Assembly (NCBI GenBank): GCA_041623475.1
Contig: JBFJWU010000007.1
Span: 1 to 22,573, forward strand
DNA from: JBFJWU01 sp041623475 [NCBI: bacterium]
GTDB taxonomy: Bacteria; J088
DNA: 22,573 nt
Reading direction: 5' to 3'
Shown: positions 15,372 to 22,573 of the stretch, piece after piece
How positions within the stretch are numbered: position 1 is the stretch's first letter
How the letters are laid out: each line of letters opens with the position of its first letter
The notes under the pieces: model-generated
Database searches by the model: none
The model's input: the letters and a program-made list of their open reading frames with translations, nothing else
Told to the model about the DNA's origin: nothing
Program-made: the position numbers and the translations under genes

Positions 15372-15377
15372 TAAAAT
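15372..15377 (+). promoter_or_regulatory. -10 box adjacent to start codon of thioredoxin-like gene
   Basis: TAAAAT matches five of six bases of the -10 consensus. Transcription would begin near 15384, right at the ATG (15385). No Shine-Dalgarno precedes the ATG, so a leaderless mRNA is possible. The -35 region is weak. Confidence 0.4.
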
Positions 15378-15384
15378 ATCAGTT

Positions 15385-15897
15385 ATGAACAATCAACTAC
15401 GAAATTACCTTGCCGCAATAACCATTGCGGTGTCCATCTGGGCCATTCCCGGCGACGTCATCAGTGGCGAAAAATCCAGTGGCCAGCGGGGTACACCGCA
15501 AAGTGTCAACGGTTATCCGATCCACGATGGCGTTCCCGGCTATTGGCTGGACGGTGTCAAGGGATTCGAGAAGGCATCCGAGATCCATCGCAAGACCGGT
15601 AAACCGATGATGATCTACGTCTACACGGAATGGTGCGGATATTGCCGGCATTTCAATACCAAGGTCCTGCCGGTGTTGCCGGTCCAGCAGTGCCTGGACA
15701 ATTTTACAAAGGTCAAGCTGAACGCCGAACAGTCGCCTGCGGCGCGTAAGCTGGCGACCGAGTTGCGAATTTCGGGTTACCCGACGGTCGTCGCCCGCGG
15801 CAAGGACGATTTGATGCTGCGCCCCATGCGCCCGATTGTGTCGCCTGCCGAGTTCATCGTCCAGTGCCAGGACGAGCTCAACCGCAGTCCGGGCTAG
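15385..15897 (+). CDS. Exported thioredoxin-like protein
   Basis: A 170-residue protein with a hydrophobic N-terminal signal (residues about 8-22), pointing to a periplasmic or membrane-tethered location. The domain is thioredoxin-fold: Y-T-E-W-C-G-Y-C-R-H with redox Cys84 and Cys87, and the cis-proline in S-G-Y-P-T (Pro133). It resembles the thioredoxin_7/DUF255-like group that reduces or oxidises disulfides on exported proteins. A further Cys103 may matter for partner binding. It might serve the exported, cysteine-bearing proteins nearby, which is inference. The frame is open upstream (TTG at 15367, further ATG at 15277), but the ATG at 15385 gives a proper signal peptide. It diverges from the enoyl-CoA hydratase gene. 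Confidence 0.85.
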   Translation: MNNQLRNYLAAITIAVSIWAIPGDVISGEKSSGQRGTPQSVNGYPIHDGVPGYWLDGVKGFEKASEIHRKTGKPMMIYVYTEWCGYCRHFNTKVLPVLPVQQCLDNFTKVKLNAEQSPAARKLATELRISGYPTVVARGKDDLMLRPMRPIVSPAEFIVQCQDELNRSPG

Positions 15898-15996
15898 GAC
15901 TGTTCCAGTCATCCAGCCTGTTGTTTCTCGAAATCCACTGTCCCTGCTAGTCTGTCCTGACAGATCGTCACGGGACGACCCTGGGGAGGGCTGGTC

Positions 15997-16410
15997 ATGG
16001 ACAAGAAATCGATATCGCCGATCGCGTGGTTTTACCTGTTGCTGGCCCTGGTTGGGCTGATCGTTCCCCTCTGGAATTTTGCCGAGTCGCTGGCAACCGT
16101 GGGGATTGTAACAACGGGTCAGGACCTGCTGCGTGGCAACTTCAAATCGCCCGCGGCTGCGAGTATGACATTCAACCTGATTGTGATCAGCCTGGCCGGC
16201 ATGGTCTGGCTGTTTGTCGAGGCATGGCGACTGGGCATGCGCTGGTGGGGATACTTGTTCGGCTGGCTGTTCCTGCCCAGTGCGTTCCTGTTTCCGTTTT
16301 TCCTGTTCCAGCGGGAACTTCAGTTGACAGACCTGGTTGACGGATCGGAAGCGGTCGATGATGTTCCTGATTCCGGTCCCGGCGACACAGATCTGTCGCA
16401 AGAGACCTGA
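15997..16410 (+). CDS. DUF2834-type inner membrane protein
   Basis: A 137-residue protein with three hydrophobic segments (about residues 9-27, 58-76, 84-104). The N-S-P-x-A-A-like segment (F-K-S-P-A-A-A-S-M-T) followed by a helix and an E-A-W-R-L-G-M-R-W-W turn matches what I know of DUF2834, a small family of membrane proteins of unknown function. The tail after residue 105 is acidic. The ATG at 15997 is well supported by GGGGAGGG about seven bases upstream. It lies about 100 bases after the thioredoxin-like gene and ends 126 bases before the TetR gene. No partner is evident. Confidence 0.75.
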   Translation: MDKKSISPIAWFYLLLALVGLIVPLWNFAESLATVGIVTTGQDLLRGNFKSPAAASMTFNLIVISLAGMVWLFVEAWRLGMRWWGYLFGWLFLPSAFLFPFFLFQRELQLTDLVDGSEAVDDVPDSGPGDTDLSQET

Positions 16411-16484
16411 CACAGCAACCCGACCATAACTGGCGTTCCGGCAGTCATTCAGCGGTCAAGCTCACGCCGGTGTTTAAACGTTGT

Positions 16485-16490
16485 TATATT
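16485..16490 (+). promoter_or_regulatory. Candidate -10 box of the TetR-led operon
   Basis: TATATT matches five of six bases of the -10 consensus and sits in the only strongly AT-rich patch of this area. The start would be near 16497, inside the palindrome at 16494-16511. An 8-base palindrome GTTTAAAC lies just upstream at 16472-16479. The -35 match is poor. Confidence 0.4.
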
Positions 16491-16493
16491 AAT

Positions 16494-16511
16494 TTAATGC
16501 ACGCGCATCAA
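16494..16511. promoter_or_regulatory. Palindromic operator candidate for the TetR regulator
   Basis: TTAATGCAC/GCGCATCAA is an 18-base inverted repeat in which seven of nine position pairs are complementary. It covers the predicted transcription start 26 bases before the regulator's start codon. A TetR dimer bound here would block RNA polymerase, so simple autorepression of the whole operon is the likely model. Confidence 0.45.
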
Positions 16512-16536
16512 TTGATTTCTATGGGGGACGACGGGT

Positions 16537-17280
16537 TTGCTGACGGCAGTTGACGCGGTAGCCGTGGCCGATCGGGCTGAACACGGGGACACCAGGACGC
16601 GACTTATCCAGGCGGCGATTGGATTGTATGCCGAACAGGGACTGGACGGCGCATCGTTGCGATCAATCGTCCTGGCGTCCGGCGTTCGCAATGCGTCAGC
16701 CGTGCAATACCATTTTGGCGGCAAGGCCGGCCTGGTACGTGCTGCGGTTGATTACCTGGCGGATCTGGTGTTCCCACCCGGGGTTGCACTGCTGCAGTCG
16801 CTGCAAAGTGAAATGGGCGAACGGCCGGTCACAGTCCGGGAAATTGTCGAGGCGACCTATGGCCCCGTACTGGCATTCAGCTTGTCGTCCAGCCAGAATT
16901 TGAACGCAGTCCGCATTTTTCCGGCGCTGCTGCAGCACCCGGATCCGGCAACGCGCAACCTGTTCGTCAACGCCTGCGCCGATTTACGGGAATTGTCGGA
17001 CACCATGCTGGTGGCGGCGCTGCCGGAAGTCCCGGCACAGGTTGTCCGTCTGAAGGCCGGATTTGCCCTGGTCAATGTGTTGCACCTGGTTACAGACCTG
17101 CACGTCCTCTATGGTGCCGCCGAAGTTGTCTCCGACCCGTCAATCCTGCGCCGGGTCTACGACTATTTCCTGGATTATGTCAGTGGCGGAATTGAGTCCG
17201 AGCGACAGGGCTCTGCGGAGTTCCGACGATTCCTGGCCCGGACCGGTGCCGAATATTCCCGTCCGGAGCTGCTGTCATGA
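16537..17280 (+). CDS. TetR/AcrR-family transcriptional regulator
   Basis: A 247-residue protein with the N-terminal TetR helix-turn-helix (about residues 17-63): T-R-L-I-Q-A-A-I-G-L-Y-A-E-Q-G, then S-L-R-S-I-V-L-A-S-G-V, then Q-Y-H-F-G-G-K-A-G-L-V. The helical ligand-binding C-terminal part is typical for a repressor that releases DNA on binding a small molecule; the Y-H-F-G-G-K-x-G-L form is common in regulators of fatty acid or lipid genes, so a hydrophobic effector is plausible. The TTG at 16537 is preceded by GGGGGA at about eight bases. It ends in ATGA overlap with the lipoprotein hydrolase, making it the first gene of the operon and its probable regulator. Confidence 0.88.
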   Translation: MLTAVDAVAVADRAEHGDTRTRLIQAAIGLYAEQGLDGASLRSIVLASGVRNASAVQYHFGGKAGLVRAAVDYLADLVFPPGVALLQSLQSEMGERPVTVREIVEATYGPVLAFSLSSSQNLNAVRIFPALLQHPDPATRNLFVNACADLRELSDTMLVAALPEVPAQVVRLKAGFALVNVLHLVTDLHVLYGAAEVVSDPSILRRVYDYFLDYVSGGIESERQGSAEFRRFLARTGAEYSRPELLS

Positions 17281-18419
17281 GCCGCGTCCGGTTGCTGCTG
17301 GCCGCAATGGCCTGGCCACTGGCCGTCGGCTGCCTGGGAGAATCGGGACAGGTTGGCAACAGCTGGCCATCTGTGGAGATGCCCGGCAGCTGTCAACAAA
17401 TGGCATCTGCGGTGTCCGATGTCAGCGATGCCGGTCCATTCCGGGTCGGTTACCGCACATTTCCGCACACATACCAGGCCGCCGGATTCGGCGAACGAAC
17501 GATTGCTGTGCATGTCTGGTACCCGACCGAGGATCTCGAGGGCGATGGTGCGCGATACCTGGACCTGTGGCCGGATGACGACGTGCTGGTCGATGCTGCG
17601 GTTGCCGGACCCCTGGACGCGTGCGGTTTCCCGGTCCTGGCGTATTCCCATGGGCACCGGGCGTTTGGCGGCAGCGCGGCCCACCTGAGCCGGCACTTTG
17701 CATCCCATGGCTGGGTCACTGTTGCCCCGGACCATACCGGAAATCTGCTGAATGACGATGCGCCTCGCAAGGCATCGATTTACTATTTGCGCAGTACCGA
17801 CCTGGCGGCTGCTGTCGATGCCGTCGCCGGGCTGGCCGATCCGGATCCGCTGGCCGGGCAGGTTGCGGTCGATCGCGTGGTGGTCGCCGGACACAGTTTC
17901 GGGACACATACAATGTGGGCCACATCGGGTGCCAGTTTTGCTGTGACGACAATTTCCGCAAACTGCGACACCAGCACAGACCTGGCCTGTACGGACGCCC
18001 AGCTGGAGGTGTTTGCCGACGGCGTGGCAGACGACCGGATTGTCGGCGCGATCCACATGGACGGCACAATGAGTGGTGACTGGTTTGACCCGGACAGCCA
18101 TCGGGGTATCCAGACACCTCAGTTGGTCATGACCGGGGCCGAACGGCAGGCCGCCGGGCAGGATCAGTTTGAACAGCGTGGCGTGGACCTGGAATATACC
18201 TGGTTGGATTTTGCCAACGCCTGCCACGAAACGTTTGCCGGTGCCCAGTGGTTTGGCTGCGACGATTTTGATATCGATGACGGGTATAAGCTGGTGGATG
18301 CATATGCGCTGGCGTTTGCCCGCCACTATTTACTGAATGACCAAAGCCAGGAACTGCTGGCGATTCTGGACGGAACAACGGCCTTGTCGGACAAGGTCAC
18401 TTTGCAGAGGACGGAGTAA
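17277..18419 (+). CDS. Lipoprotein alpha/beta hydrolase (PAF-acetylhydrolase-like)
   Basis: A 380-residue protein with a lipoprotein signal: hydrophobic stretch then L-A-V-G-C with Cys19 as the lipidated residue, so it is anchored at a membrane facing the periplasm or surface. The fold is alpha/beta hydrolase: V-H-V-W-Y-P-T near residue 80, V-L-A-Y-S-H-G at the oxyanion strand, nucleophile Ser207 in A-G-H-S-F-G-T, and His317 in N-A-C-H-E-T. The acid residue could be Asp262 or a neighbour. The overall plan resembles the platelet-activating-factor acetylhydrolase/dienelactone hydrolase-like families, which cut ester bonds. Eight or so further cysteines may form disulfides. The ATG overlaps the TetR stop, and its TAA overlaps the next ATG as TAATG. 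Confidence 0.85.
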   Translation: MSRVRLLLAAMAWPLAVGCLGESGQVGNSWPSVEMPGSCQQMASAVSDVSDAGPFRVGYRTFPHTYQAAGFGERTIAVHVWYPTEDLEGDGARYLDLWPDDDVLVDAAVAGPLDACGFPVLAYSHGHRAFGGSAAHLSRHFASHGWVTVAPDHTGNLLNDDAPRKASIYYLRSTDLAAAVDAVAGLADPDPLAGQVAVDRVVVAGHSFGTHTMWATSGASFAVTTISANCDTSTDLACTDAQLEVFADGVADDRIVGAIHMDGTMSGDWFDPDSHRGIQTPQLVMTGAERQAAGQDQFEQRGVDLEYTWLDFANACHETFAGAQWFGCDDFDIDDGYKLVDAYALAFARHYLLNDQSQELLAILDGTTALSDKVTLQRTE

Positions 18420-20044
18420 TGTTGAATTTGAAACAGGTTGCGGTAGCCGTGTCGGCAGCGGCCCTGCTGGCAGGGTGCCTGGAATCATCGCCTGCGATGG
18501 TTGATGTGTCCGAGGTCCCCCTGGTGCCGGGGGATGCTGCGATCAAGCGACTGACACAGGTTCAGTACGAGAATACGATCGAGGATCTGGTCGGCGATGA
18601 CATTATCGTTCCGGCCTCCATCGAGCCTGACCTGCCCAGCGATGGGCTGATATCGATCGGTTCTGCGCGTACCACGATTTCGCCATTGGGTGTCGAAAAG
18701 TACGAGTCGGCAGCATATGCGATCGCCCAGCAAATGACTGTGTCCGATGCCGTGATGAAACGGGTCGTGCCTTGTGAGTGGGGCGGTCCCAACGATACCG
18801 GCTGCATGCAGGAGTTCGTCGAGTCGTTCGGTCGGCGGGCTTGGCGCCGGCCATTGACCGAGGACGAAACCGCCAGCCTGATGGCGGCCGCGACCAGCGG
18901 AACGACCGGCCTGGGCACGTTCGCAGCCGGTGTCGAAATGGCCATGGCCGCGATTCTCCAGTCACCCAATTTTCTGTTCCGCGTTGAACTGGGCGAAGCT
19001 GATCCTACCTCGGCAGGGCAGAATCGCTACACGGCCTATGAAATGGCGACACGCCTCGGCTACTTTTTTACTAATTCAACACCAGACGACGCGCTGCTTG
19101 ATGCCGCCGAGTCCGGGGCCCTGCTGAACGAGGCCGGTGTCCGTGCCCAGGCGCAACGGTTGCTGGATTCGCCGCGTGCACGGGACGCGGTGCGTAATTT
19201 CTTTGCCGAGTATTTCGAGCTCCACAACCTGGACCACCTGTCCAAGGACTCGATCGTGTTTGTCCACATGGACAAGGACCTGGGGCCGGATGCCCGTGAA
19301 GAAACATTGCGGGTTGTCGAGCGGATTGTCTTTGACAACGAGGATTACCTGAACCTGTTCACCACCCGCGAGACCTATGTCAATCGCCGCCTGGCATCGT
19401 TGTATGGCATCCCGGCGCCGGTGACCGAGGGCTTTGGTGCCGTGACGCTGCCCGTGGACGGCGGTCGCCGGGGCCTGCTGGGTATGGCCAGCATCCTGGC
19501 GCTGCAGTCCCACCCGATAGCCACATCTGCCGTGTTGCGTGGACGCTTTGTGCGGACCAAGTTGCTGTGCGGGACGATCCCGCCGCCACCCACCGGTGTC
19601 AATACCGGGATTCCCGAGGCAGACGCCAACGCCCGGACGCTGCGGGAACGCAGCAAGGTCCATCAGGAAGAGCCCGTTTGTGCCAACTGCCACGCCCTGA
19701 TGGATCCGATCGGGCTGGGGCTGGAAAACTTCGATTCCATCGGGCGCTGGCGGACCCATGATAACGGTGCGTTGATCGACCCGTCGGGGTTCATCGACGA
19801 CTATGAATTCATGGATGCCTGGGATCTGGGACGGTTGATGGCTGAGCATCCGGATTCCCCTGGCTGCCTGGTCAAGAATATATATCGCTACGCGACGGGC
19901 TCTGTCGAGGAATTCGGTGAGCTGGAAGCGATTGAAGCACTGATAGAAAATTTCAAAATTTCCGGACACCGGGTACAACCACTGATGGTCGAGATTGCTG
20001 CCAGCCCGGGGTTTCGCAAGGTAAGAGAGATCGAAAATGAGTAA
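18419..20044 (+). CDS. DUF1592-type lipoprotein with one CxxCH haem motif
   Basis: A 541-residue protein with lipobox L-L-A-G-C (Cys20). It has the linked domain set known mainly from planctomycetes and myxobacteria: DUF1587 ([11 protein letters not shown] near 44-54), DUF1595 with R-R-A-W-R-R-P-L-T (139-147), DUF1592 ([11 protein letters not shown] near 207-217), DUF1588 with R-R-G-L-L-G-M-A and P-P-P-P (350-391), and DUF1585 to the end. C-A-N-C-H at 421-425 is a c-type haem-binding motif, followed by [11 protein letters not shown]. Established enzymatic function is lacking for these domains; a cell-envelope redox role is inferred from the haem motif. It is followed by its usual genomic partner, a DUF1552 protein. 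Confidence 0.92.
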   Translation: MLNLKQVAVAVSAAALLAGCLESSPAMVDVSEVPLVPGDAAIKRLTQVQYENTIEDLVGDDIIVPASIEPDLPSDGLISIGSARTTISPLGVEKYESAAYAIAQQMTVSDAVMKRVVPCEWGGPNDTGCMQEFVESFGRRAWRRPLTEDETASLMAAATSGTTGLGTFAAGVEMAMAAILQSPNFLFRVELGEADPTSAGQNRYTAYEMATRLGYFFTNSTPDDALLDAAESGALLNEAGVRAQAQRLLDSPRARDAVRNFFAEYFELHNLDHLSKDSIVFVHMDKDLGPDAREETLRVVERIVFDNEDYLNLFTTRETYVNRRLASLYGIPAPVTEGFGAVTLPVDGGRRGLLGMASILALQSHPIATSAVLRGRFVRTKLLCGTIPPPPTGVNTGIPEADANARTLRERSKVHQEEPVCANCHALMDPIGLGLENFDSIGRWRTHDNGALIDPSGFIDDYEFMDAWDLGRLMAEHPDSPGCLVKNIYRYATGSVEEFGELEAIEALIENFKISGHRVQPLMVEIAASPGFRKVREIENE

Positions 20045-21374
20045 ATCATCATTGGATCGCAGGACATTTCTGCGCGGCCTGCTGGGTGGAGCCGCCGTTT
20101 CGATTGCCCTGCCGCCACTGGACATATTCATGAACGGCAACGGGACCGCCTACGCTGCAGGCAGTGGCCTGCCCGTCCGGTTTGGCCTGTTTATGTGGGG
20201 CAACGGTATCCTGCCTGATCGTTGGCGCCCAACCGGGGCCGAATTTGACTGGGAGCTGTCAGAGCAGTTGGCCCCGTTGGCCGGGGTCAAAGAGCACGTA
20301 TCCGTCGTCACCGGTATGGAAGTCCGGGTTCCAAATATCGAACCTCATCACGCCACGGCAGCCGGGATCCTGTCCGGATCACCCCTGATCCTGGAAGGCG
20401 ACCACCGGACGTTCAGTGCGGCATCGATTGACCAGGTCATCGCCAACCAGATCGGCGGGGACTCGCGGTTCAAGTCCATTGAATTTGGTGTTGATGTCGA
20501 CAAGGGATCGTCATATAACGGCCCGGACAATATCAATCCGCCGGAAACATCCCCCGCCGCATTGTTCGAGCGGATCTTCGGTGGCAGCTTTCGCCTGCCG
20601 GGTGAAGACGCTGAACCGGATCCGCGGATCGGTCTGCGCCTGAGCGTTCTGGATGCGGTGTCGGGCGACATCGCGCGGCTGAACAAGCGCCTTGGTGCGA
20701 CAGACAGGGAACGACTGGACCAGCATTTGACGGGAATTCGCGAGCTGGAGCAACGCATCGATCGTCTGGCGAACTTGAAAGTCGGCGAAGCGTGTGCCGT
20801 TCCGGGCGAACCGCTGCCAGCCTATCCGGATATTGATGGCCGTCCGCAAATGGCCGAACGCAACCGTGCCCTGACCGATGTCATGGTGATGGCAATTGCC
20901 TGTGACCAGACCCGGGTGTTCAGTAACTTTTTCAGCAATCCTGTCGGGAACACGTTGTACAGGGACGCGCCGGCCGGGCATCACCAGTTAACCCACGACG
21001 AACCCGGCACGCAGCCGGAGGTTCACAAGATTGTCCTGCAGATTGTCGAGGAATACGCTTATGTGGTCGATGCGTTCAGCAAGATCGAAGAGGGTGATGG
21101 AACGCTGTTGGACAATCTGGTCCTGTTTGGAACCAGCGATGTTTCATTTGGGCGAACCCATTCGCCCAAGGATTTCCCGATCCTGATCGCAGGAGCGGGC
21201 GGTGGACGGCTCAAAAAGGGCTACTACTACCACTCCGATACCGAGGAAAACGCCAGTGACGTGTTGCTGACCATGGCAAACACAGTCATCACCGGAAATG
21301 GCGGTATTCCCCTGTCCGAATTCGGCAATGATGACGGACTGACTCAATCCAGCCTGGGCGCCCTCGAGATATGA
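20037..21374 (+). CDS. Tat-exported DUF1552 protein
   Basis: A 445-residue protein with a twin-arginine signal: D-R-R-T-F-L-R-G at residues 7-14, then a hydrophobic G-A-A-V-S-I-A-L stretch and cleavage likely after A-Y-A near 41. Tat export suggests it folds, perhaps with a cofactor, in the cytoplasm first. The rest matches the DUF1552 family, including F-G-L-F-M-W-G-N-G after the signal, G-I-R-E-L-E-Q-R-I near 240, and H-H-Q-L-T-H-D near 322. DUF1552 is related in sequence to the DUF1501 group and perhaps to the alkaline phosphatase/sulfatase fold; its reaction is unknown. It overlaps the DUF1592 gene by eight bases and the next by four (ATGA), so the three are co-translated. Confidence 0.9.
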   Translation: MSKSSLDRRTFLRGLLGGAAVSIALPPLDIFMNGNGTAYAAGSGLPVRFGLFMWGNGILPDRWRPTGAEFDWELSEQLAPLAGVKEHVSVVTGMEVRVPNIEPHHATAAGILSGSPLILEGDHRTFSAASIDQVIANQIGGDSRFKSIEFGVDVDKGSSYNGPDNINPPETSPAALFERIFGGSFRLPGEDAEPDPRIGLRLSVLDAVSGDIARLNKRLGATDRERLDQHLTGIRELEQRIDRLANLKVGEACAVPGEPLPAYPDIDGRPQMAERNRALTDVMVMAIACDQTRVFSNFFSNPVGNTLYRDAPAGHHQLTHDEPGTQPEVHKIVLQIVEEYAYVVDAFSKIEEGDGTLLDNLVLFGTSDVSFGRTHSPKDFPILIAGAGGGRLKKGYYYHSDTEENASDVLLTMANTVITGNGGIPLSEFGNDDGLTQSSLGALEI

Positions 21375-22525
21375 TCGAGTTCCGTCTGGCGGCATTGGCC
21401 ACCGCTGTCTTGACCATGTCGGGGTGTGTGGTCGGTGAGTCGACGTCGTTTCCCGGCGATTTGAAGGAATGCGGTGCAGTCTGCGGCAGCGGGCCAACCT
21501 GGGTTGCGTATGATATCGAACTGGCGTCCGAGGATGCCGACGGCAACCTGATCGGGTACAACCTGGACGGCATCGTCAGTGATGGCGAAGGGCGTGACGA
21601 TTGCTACGTCAAGGACGGGGTCAGCCCGTCCGGTGCCAGGGGGATTGACAACCAGGTCGGGGCGCTGATCCAGGATGGTTTTACCGACGAAATTCGCGAG
21701 GCCCTGCCTTTGTTGATTCGTGACGCGGTTGGAACCGGTGGCCTGCTGATCCTGGCCGAAATGGTCGAGCCTGTGGGAAATGATTTCGTTGGCCCCCGGT
21801 CGACCCGGATCGCGTTTCGCCGTGGCGGTGGAATCCCGATGGTGGGTACCGACGGGTTCCTGCTGCCTCACCAGACGTTCGAACTGGCACCGGACTTTTT
21901 CCTTGGTCAGTTTGATGATGTCGGCGTTGATGACCTGTTGCTGTCCGGCGGTCCCTCGGATTTGCGGCTGGTGATAACCGTGTTCGGGATTACGTACCAG
22001 ATCACACTGCGCAATGCGGTTTTTGATATGGAAATGAGCGGCGATGCGACAATGATGACCGGTACGATCGGCGGTGCCGTCCACCTGGATGACCTGTTCG
22101 GCGTCGCCGACACCATCGTCGTCGAGGACCTGGGTGACCTGATCCGCGCGGTGGCGCCGTCTTTTACCGATGTCGAAGACCCGGAAAACGGCAAGTGCGA
22201 AATGATTTCGGCAGCAGCCAGGATCAAGATGAAGCCGGCCTTTATCCATCCCCGGTTGCCGCTGGCTGACGACAACCGCCAATATTCGGGGCGCGAGATC
22301 TTTTTTACCCGTTGCGGCCAGTGCCACGGACCGGCGGGCAACGGCGGTACGGGGCCCAGCCTGACCGACTTTGAGTGGGACAATGGCGATGGGTCGCTGG
22401 AATCCATCCGGCAGGTTATCGCCGACGGTGTTCCCGATACCGCCATGCCGGTCTGGCGCGAGGAACTGACGGATAAAGAGATTGACCGGGTGGCGGAGTA
22501 CGTGTTCAACCTCTCGCCCCGCTAG
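21371..22525 (+). CDS. Lipoprotein with C-terminal cytochrome c domain
   Basis: A 384-residue protein with lipobox-like M-S-G-C (Cys19), so probably lipidated and exported. Residues about 20-290 are an unrecognised domain with a Cys-rich start (C34, C38, C78) and beta-rich stretches, such as L-V-I-T-V-F-G-I-T-Y-Q-I-T-L. Residues about 300-384 are a mono-haem cytochrome c: F-F-T-R-C-G-Q-C-H-G with Cys315, Cys318 and His319, and the axial Met359 in T-A-M-P-V-W. The end (D-K-E-I-D-R-V-A-E-Y-V) is the usual final helix. It is the last gene of the TetR operon and a natural electron acceptor or donor for the DUF1592 partner, which is inference. Confidence 0.88.
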   Translation: MIEFRLAALATAVLTMSGCVVGESTSFPGDLKECGAVCGSGPTWVAYDIELASEDADGNLIGYNLDGIVSDGEGRDDCYVKDGVSPSGARGIDNQVGALIQDGFTDEIREALPLLIRDAVGTGGLLILAEMVEPVGNDFVGPRSTRIAFRRGGGIPMVGTDGFLLPHQTFELAPDFFLGQFDDVGVDDLLLSGGPSDLRLVITVFGITYQITLRNAVFDMEMSGDATMMTGTIGGAVHLDDLFGVADTIVVEDLGDLIRAVAPSFTDVEDPENGKCEMISAAARIKMKPAFIHPRLPLADDNRQYSGREIFFTRCGQCHGPAGNGGTGPSLTDFEWDNGDGSLESIRQVIADGVPDTAMPVWREELTDKEIDRVAEYVFNLSPR

Positions 22526-22543
22526 CTGCGGCGGGCAGCTTTA
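22524..22543 (+). terminator. Weak terminator-like hairpin at the operon end
   Basis: AGCTGC (22524-22529) pairs with GCAGCT (22535-22540) around the loop GGCGG, beginning inside the stop codon of the cytochrome lipoprotein gene. Only three T residues follow, so it is a poor intrinsic terminator. The remaining 30 bases to the window edge show nothing else. Confidence 0.3.
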
Positions 22544-22573
22544 CGCAATCTGCGGCGCTGTCCTCGCTCCGCC

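Noticed and set aside
17175-18326. Long minus-strand frame opposite the lipoprotein hydrolase (383 codons)
   Set aside because: The plus strand carries an intact lipobox, Ser and His motifs and coupled start and stop codons. The opposite frame shows nothing recognisable.
21344-22327. Minus-strand frame opposite the cytochrome lipoprotein (327 codons)
   Set aside because: It is antisense to a clear lipoprotein with a cytochrome c domain and has no recognisable features of its own.
1-22573. CRISPR arrays, tRNA or rRNA genes, insertion sequences and phage genes
   Set aside because: No regularly spaced direct repeats, tRNA-like cloverleaf, rRNA-like sequence or transposase/integrase frame was found by eye. 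Not checked with software.

Overview
The window looks like chromosomal DNA from a GC-rich Gram-negative bacterium, most likely a gammaproteobacterium or a close relative. The evidence is a contiguous mreC-mreD-mrdA-rodA rod-shape cluster, lipoprotein and Tat export signals, c-type cytochrome motifs, and a perfect CRP-type palindrome. No rRNA, tRNA, CRISPR array, insertion sequence or phage gene is visible. Genes are tightly packed; the longest gap is about 240 bp. The exact lineage cannot be settled from this sequence alone.

Layout. Positions 1-3696: the end of mreC, then mreD, mrdA (PBP2) and rodA, all coupled by 4-base or shorter overlaps; this is the lateral-wall elongation machinery. Positions 3719-4162 (minus): a small acidic protein of unknown function, convergent with rodA. 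Positions 4297-7172: an aldehyde dehydrogenase and an M20-family metallo-hydrolase with ATGA coupling. Positions 7173-8397: a leader with a perfect CRP-type site and two hairpins, a small TPR-like protein, and an exported alpha/beta hydrolase whose start codon sits directly after a consensus -10 box. Positions 8468-12679: a pair of acyl-CoA dehydrogenases, an exported helical-repeat protein, and a membrane di-iron fatty acid hydroxylase superfamily enzyme. Positions 12680-12922: a pyrimidine-rich convergent spacer holding an apparent intergenic repeat. Positions 12923-13552 (minus): a second, different His-rich di-iron hydroxylase. Positions 13654-14520: an exported protein of unknown family. 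Positions 14510-15313 (minus): an enoyl-CoA hydratase/isomerase. Positions 15385-15897: an exported thioredoxin-like protein. Positions 15997-16410: a DUF2834-type membrane protein.

The most notable region is 16411-22525. A TetR-family regulator with a palindromic operator candidate heads a strictly coupled five-gene operon. It continues with a lipoprotein alpha/beta hydrolase, a lipoprotein with the DUF1587/1595/1592/1588/1585 arrangement and one CxxCH motif, a Tat-exported DUF1552 protein, and a lipoprotein with an uncharacterised N-terminal body and a C-terminal cytochrome c domain. I infer an envelope-anchored redox/hydrolytic system of unknown substrate under dedicated control. The DUF families involved have no established biochemical function that I know of, so this is the best candidate for an undescribed system in the window.

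The overall theme outside the cell-wall block is lipid or hydrophobic-substrate metabolism (two acyl-CoA dehydrogenases, enoyl-CoA hydratase, two fatty acid hydroxylase superfamily enzymes, aldehyde dehydrogenase, several hydrolases), with many exported proteins.
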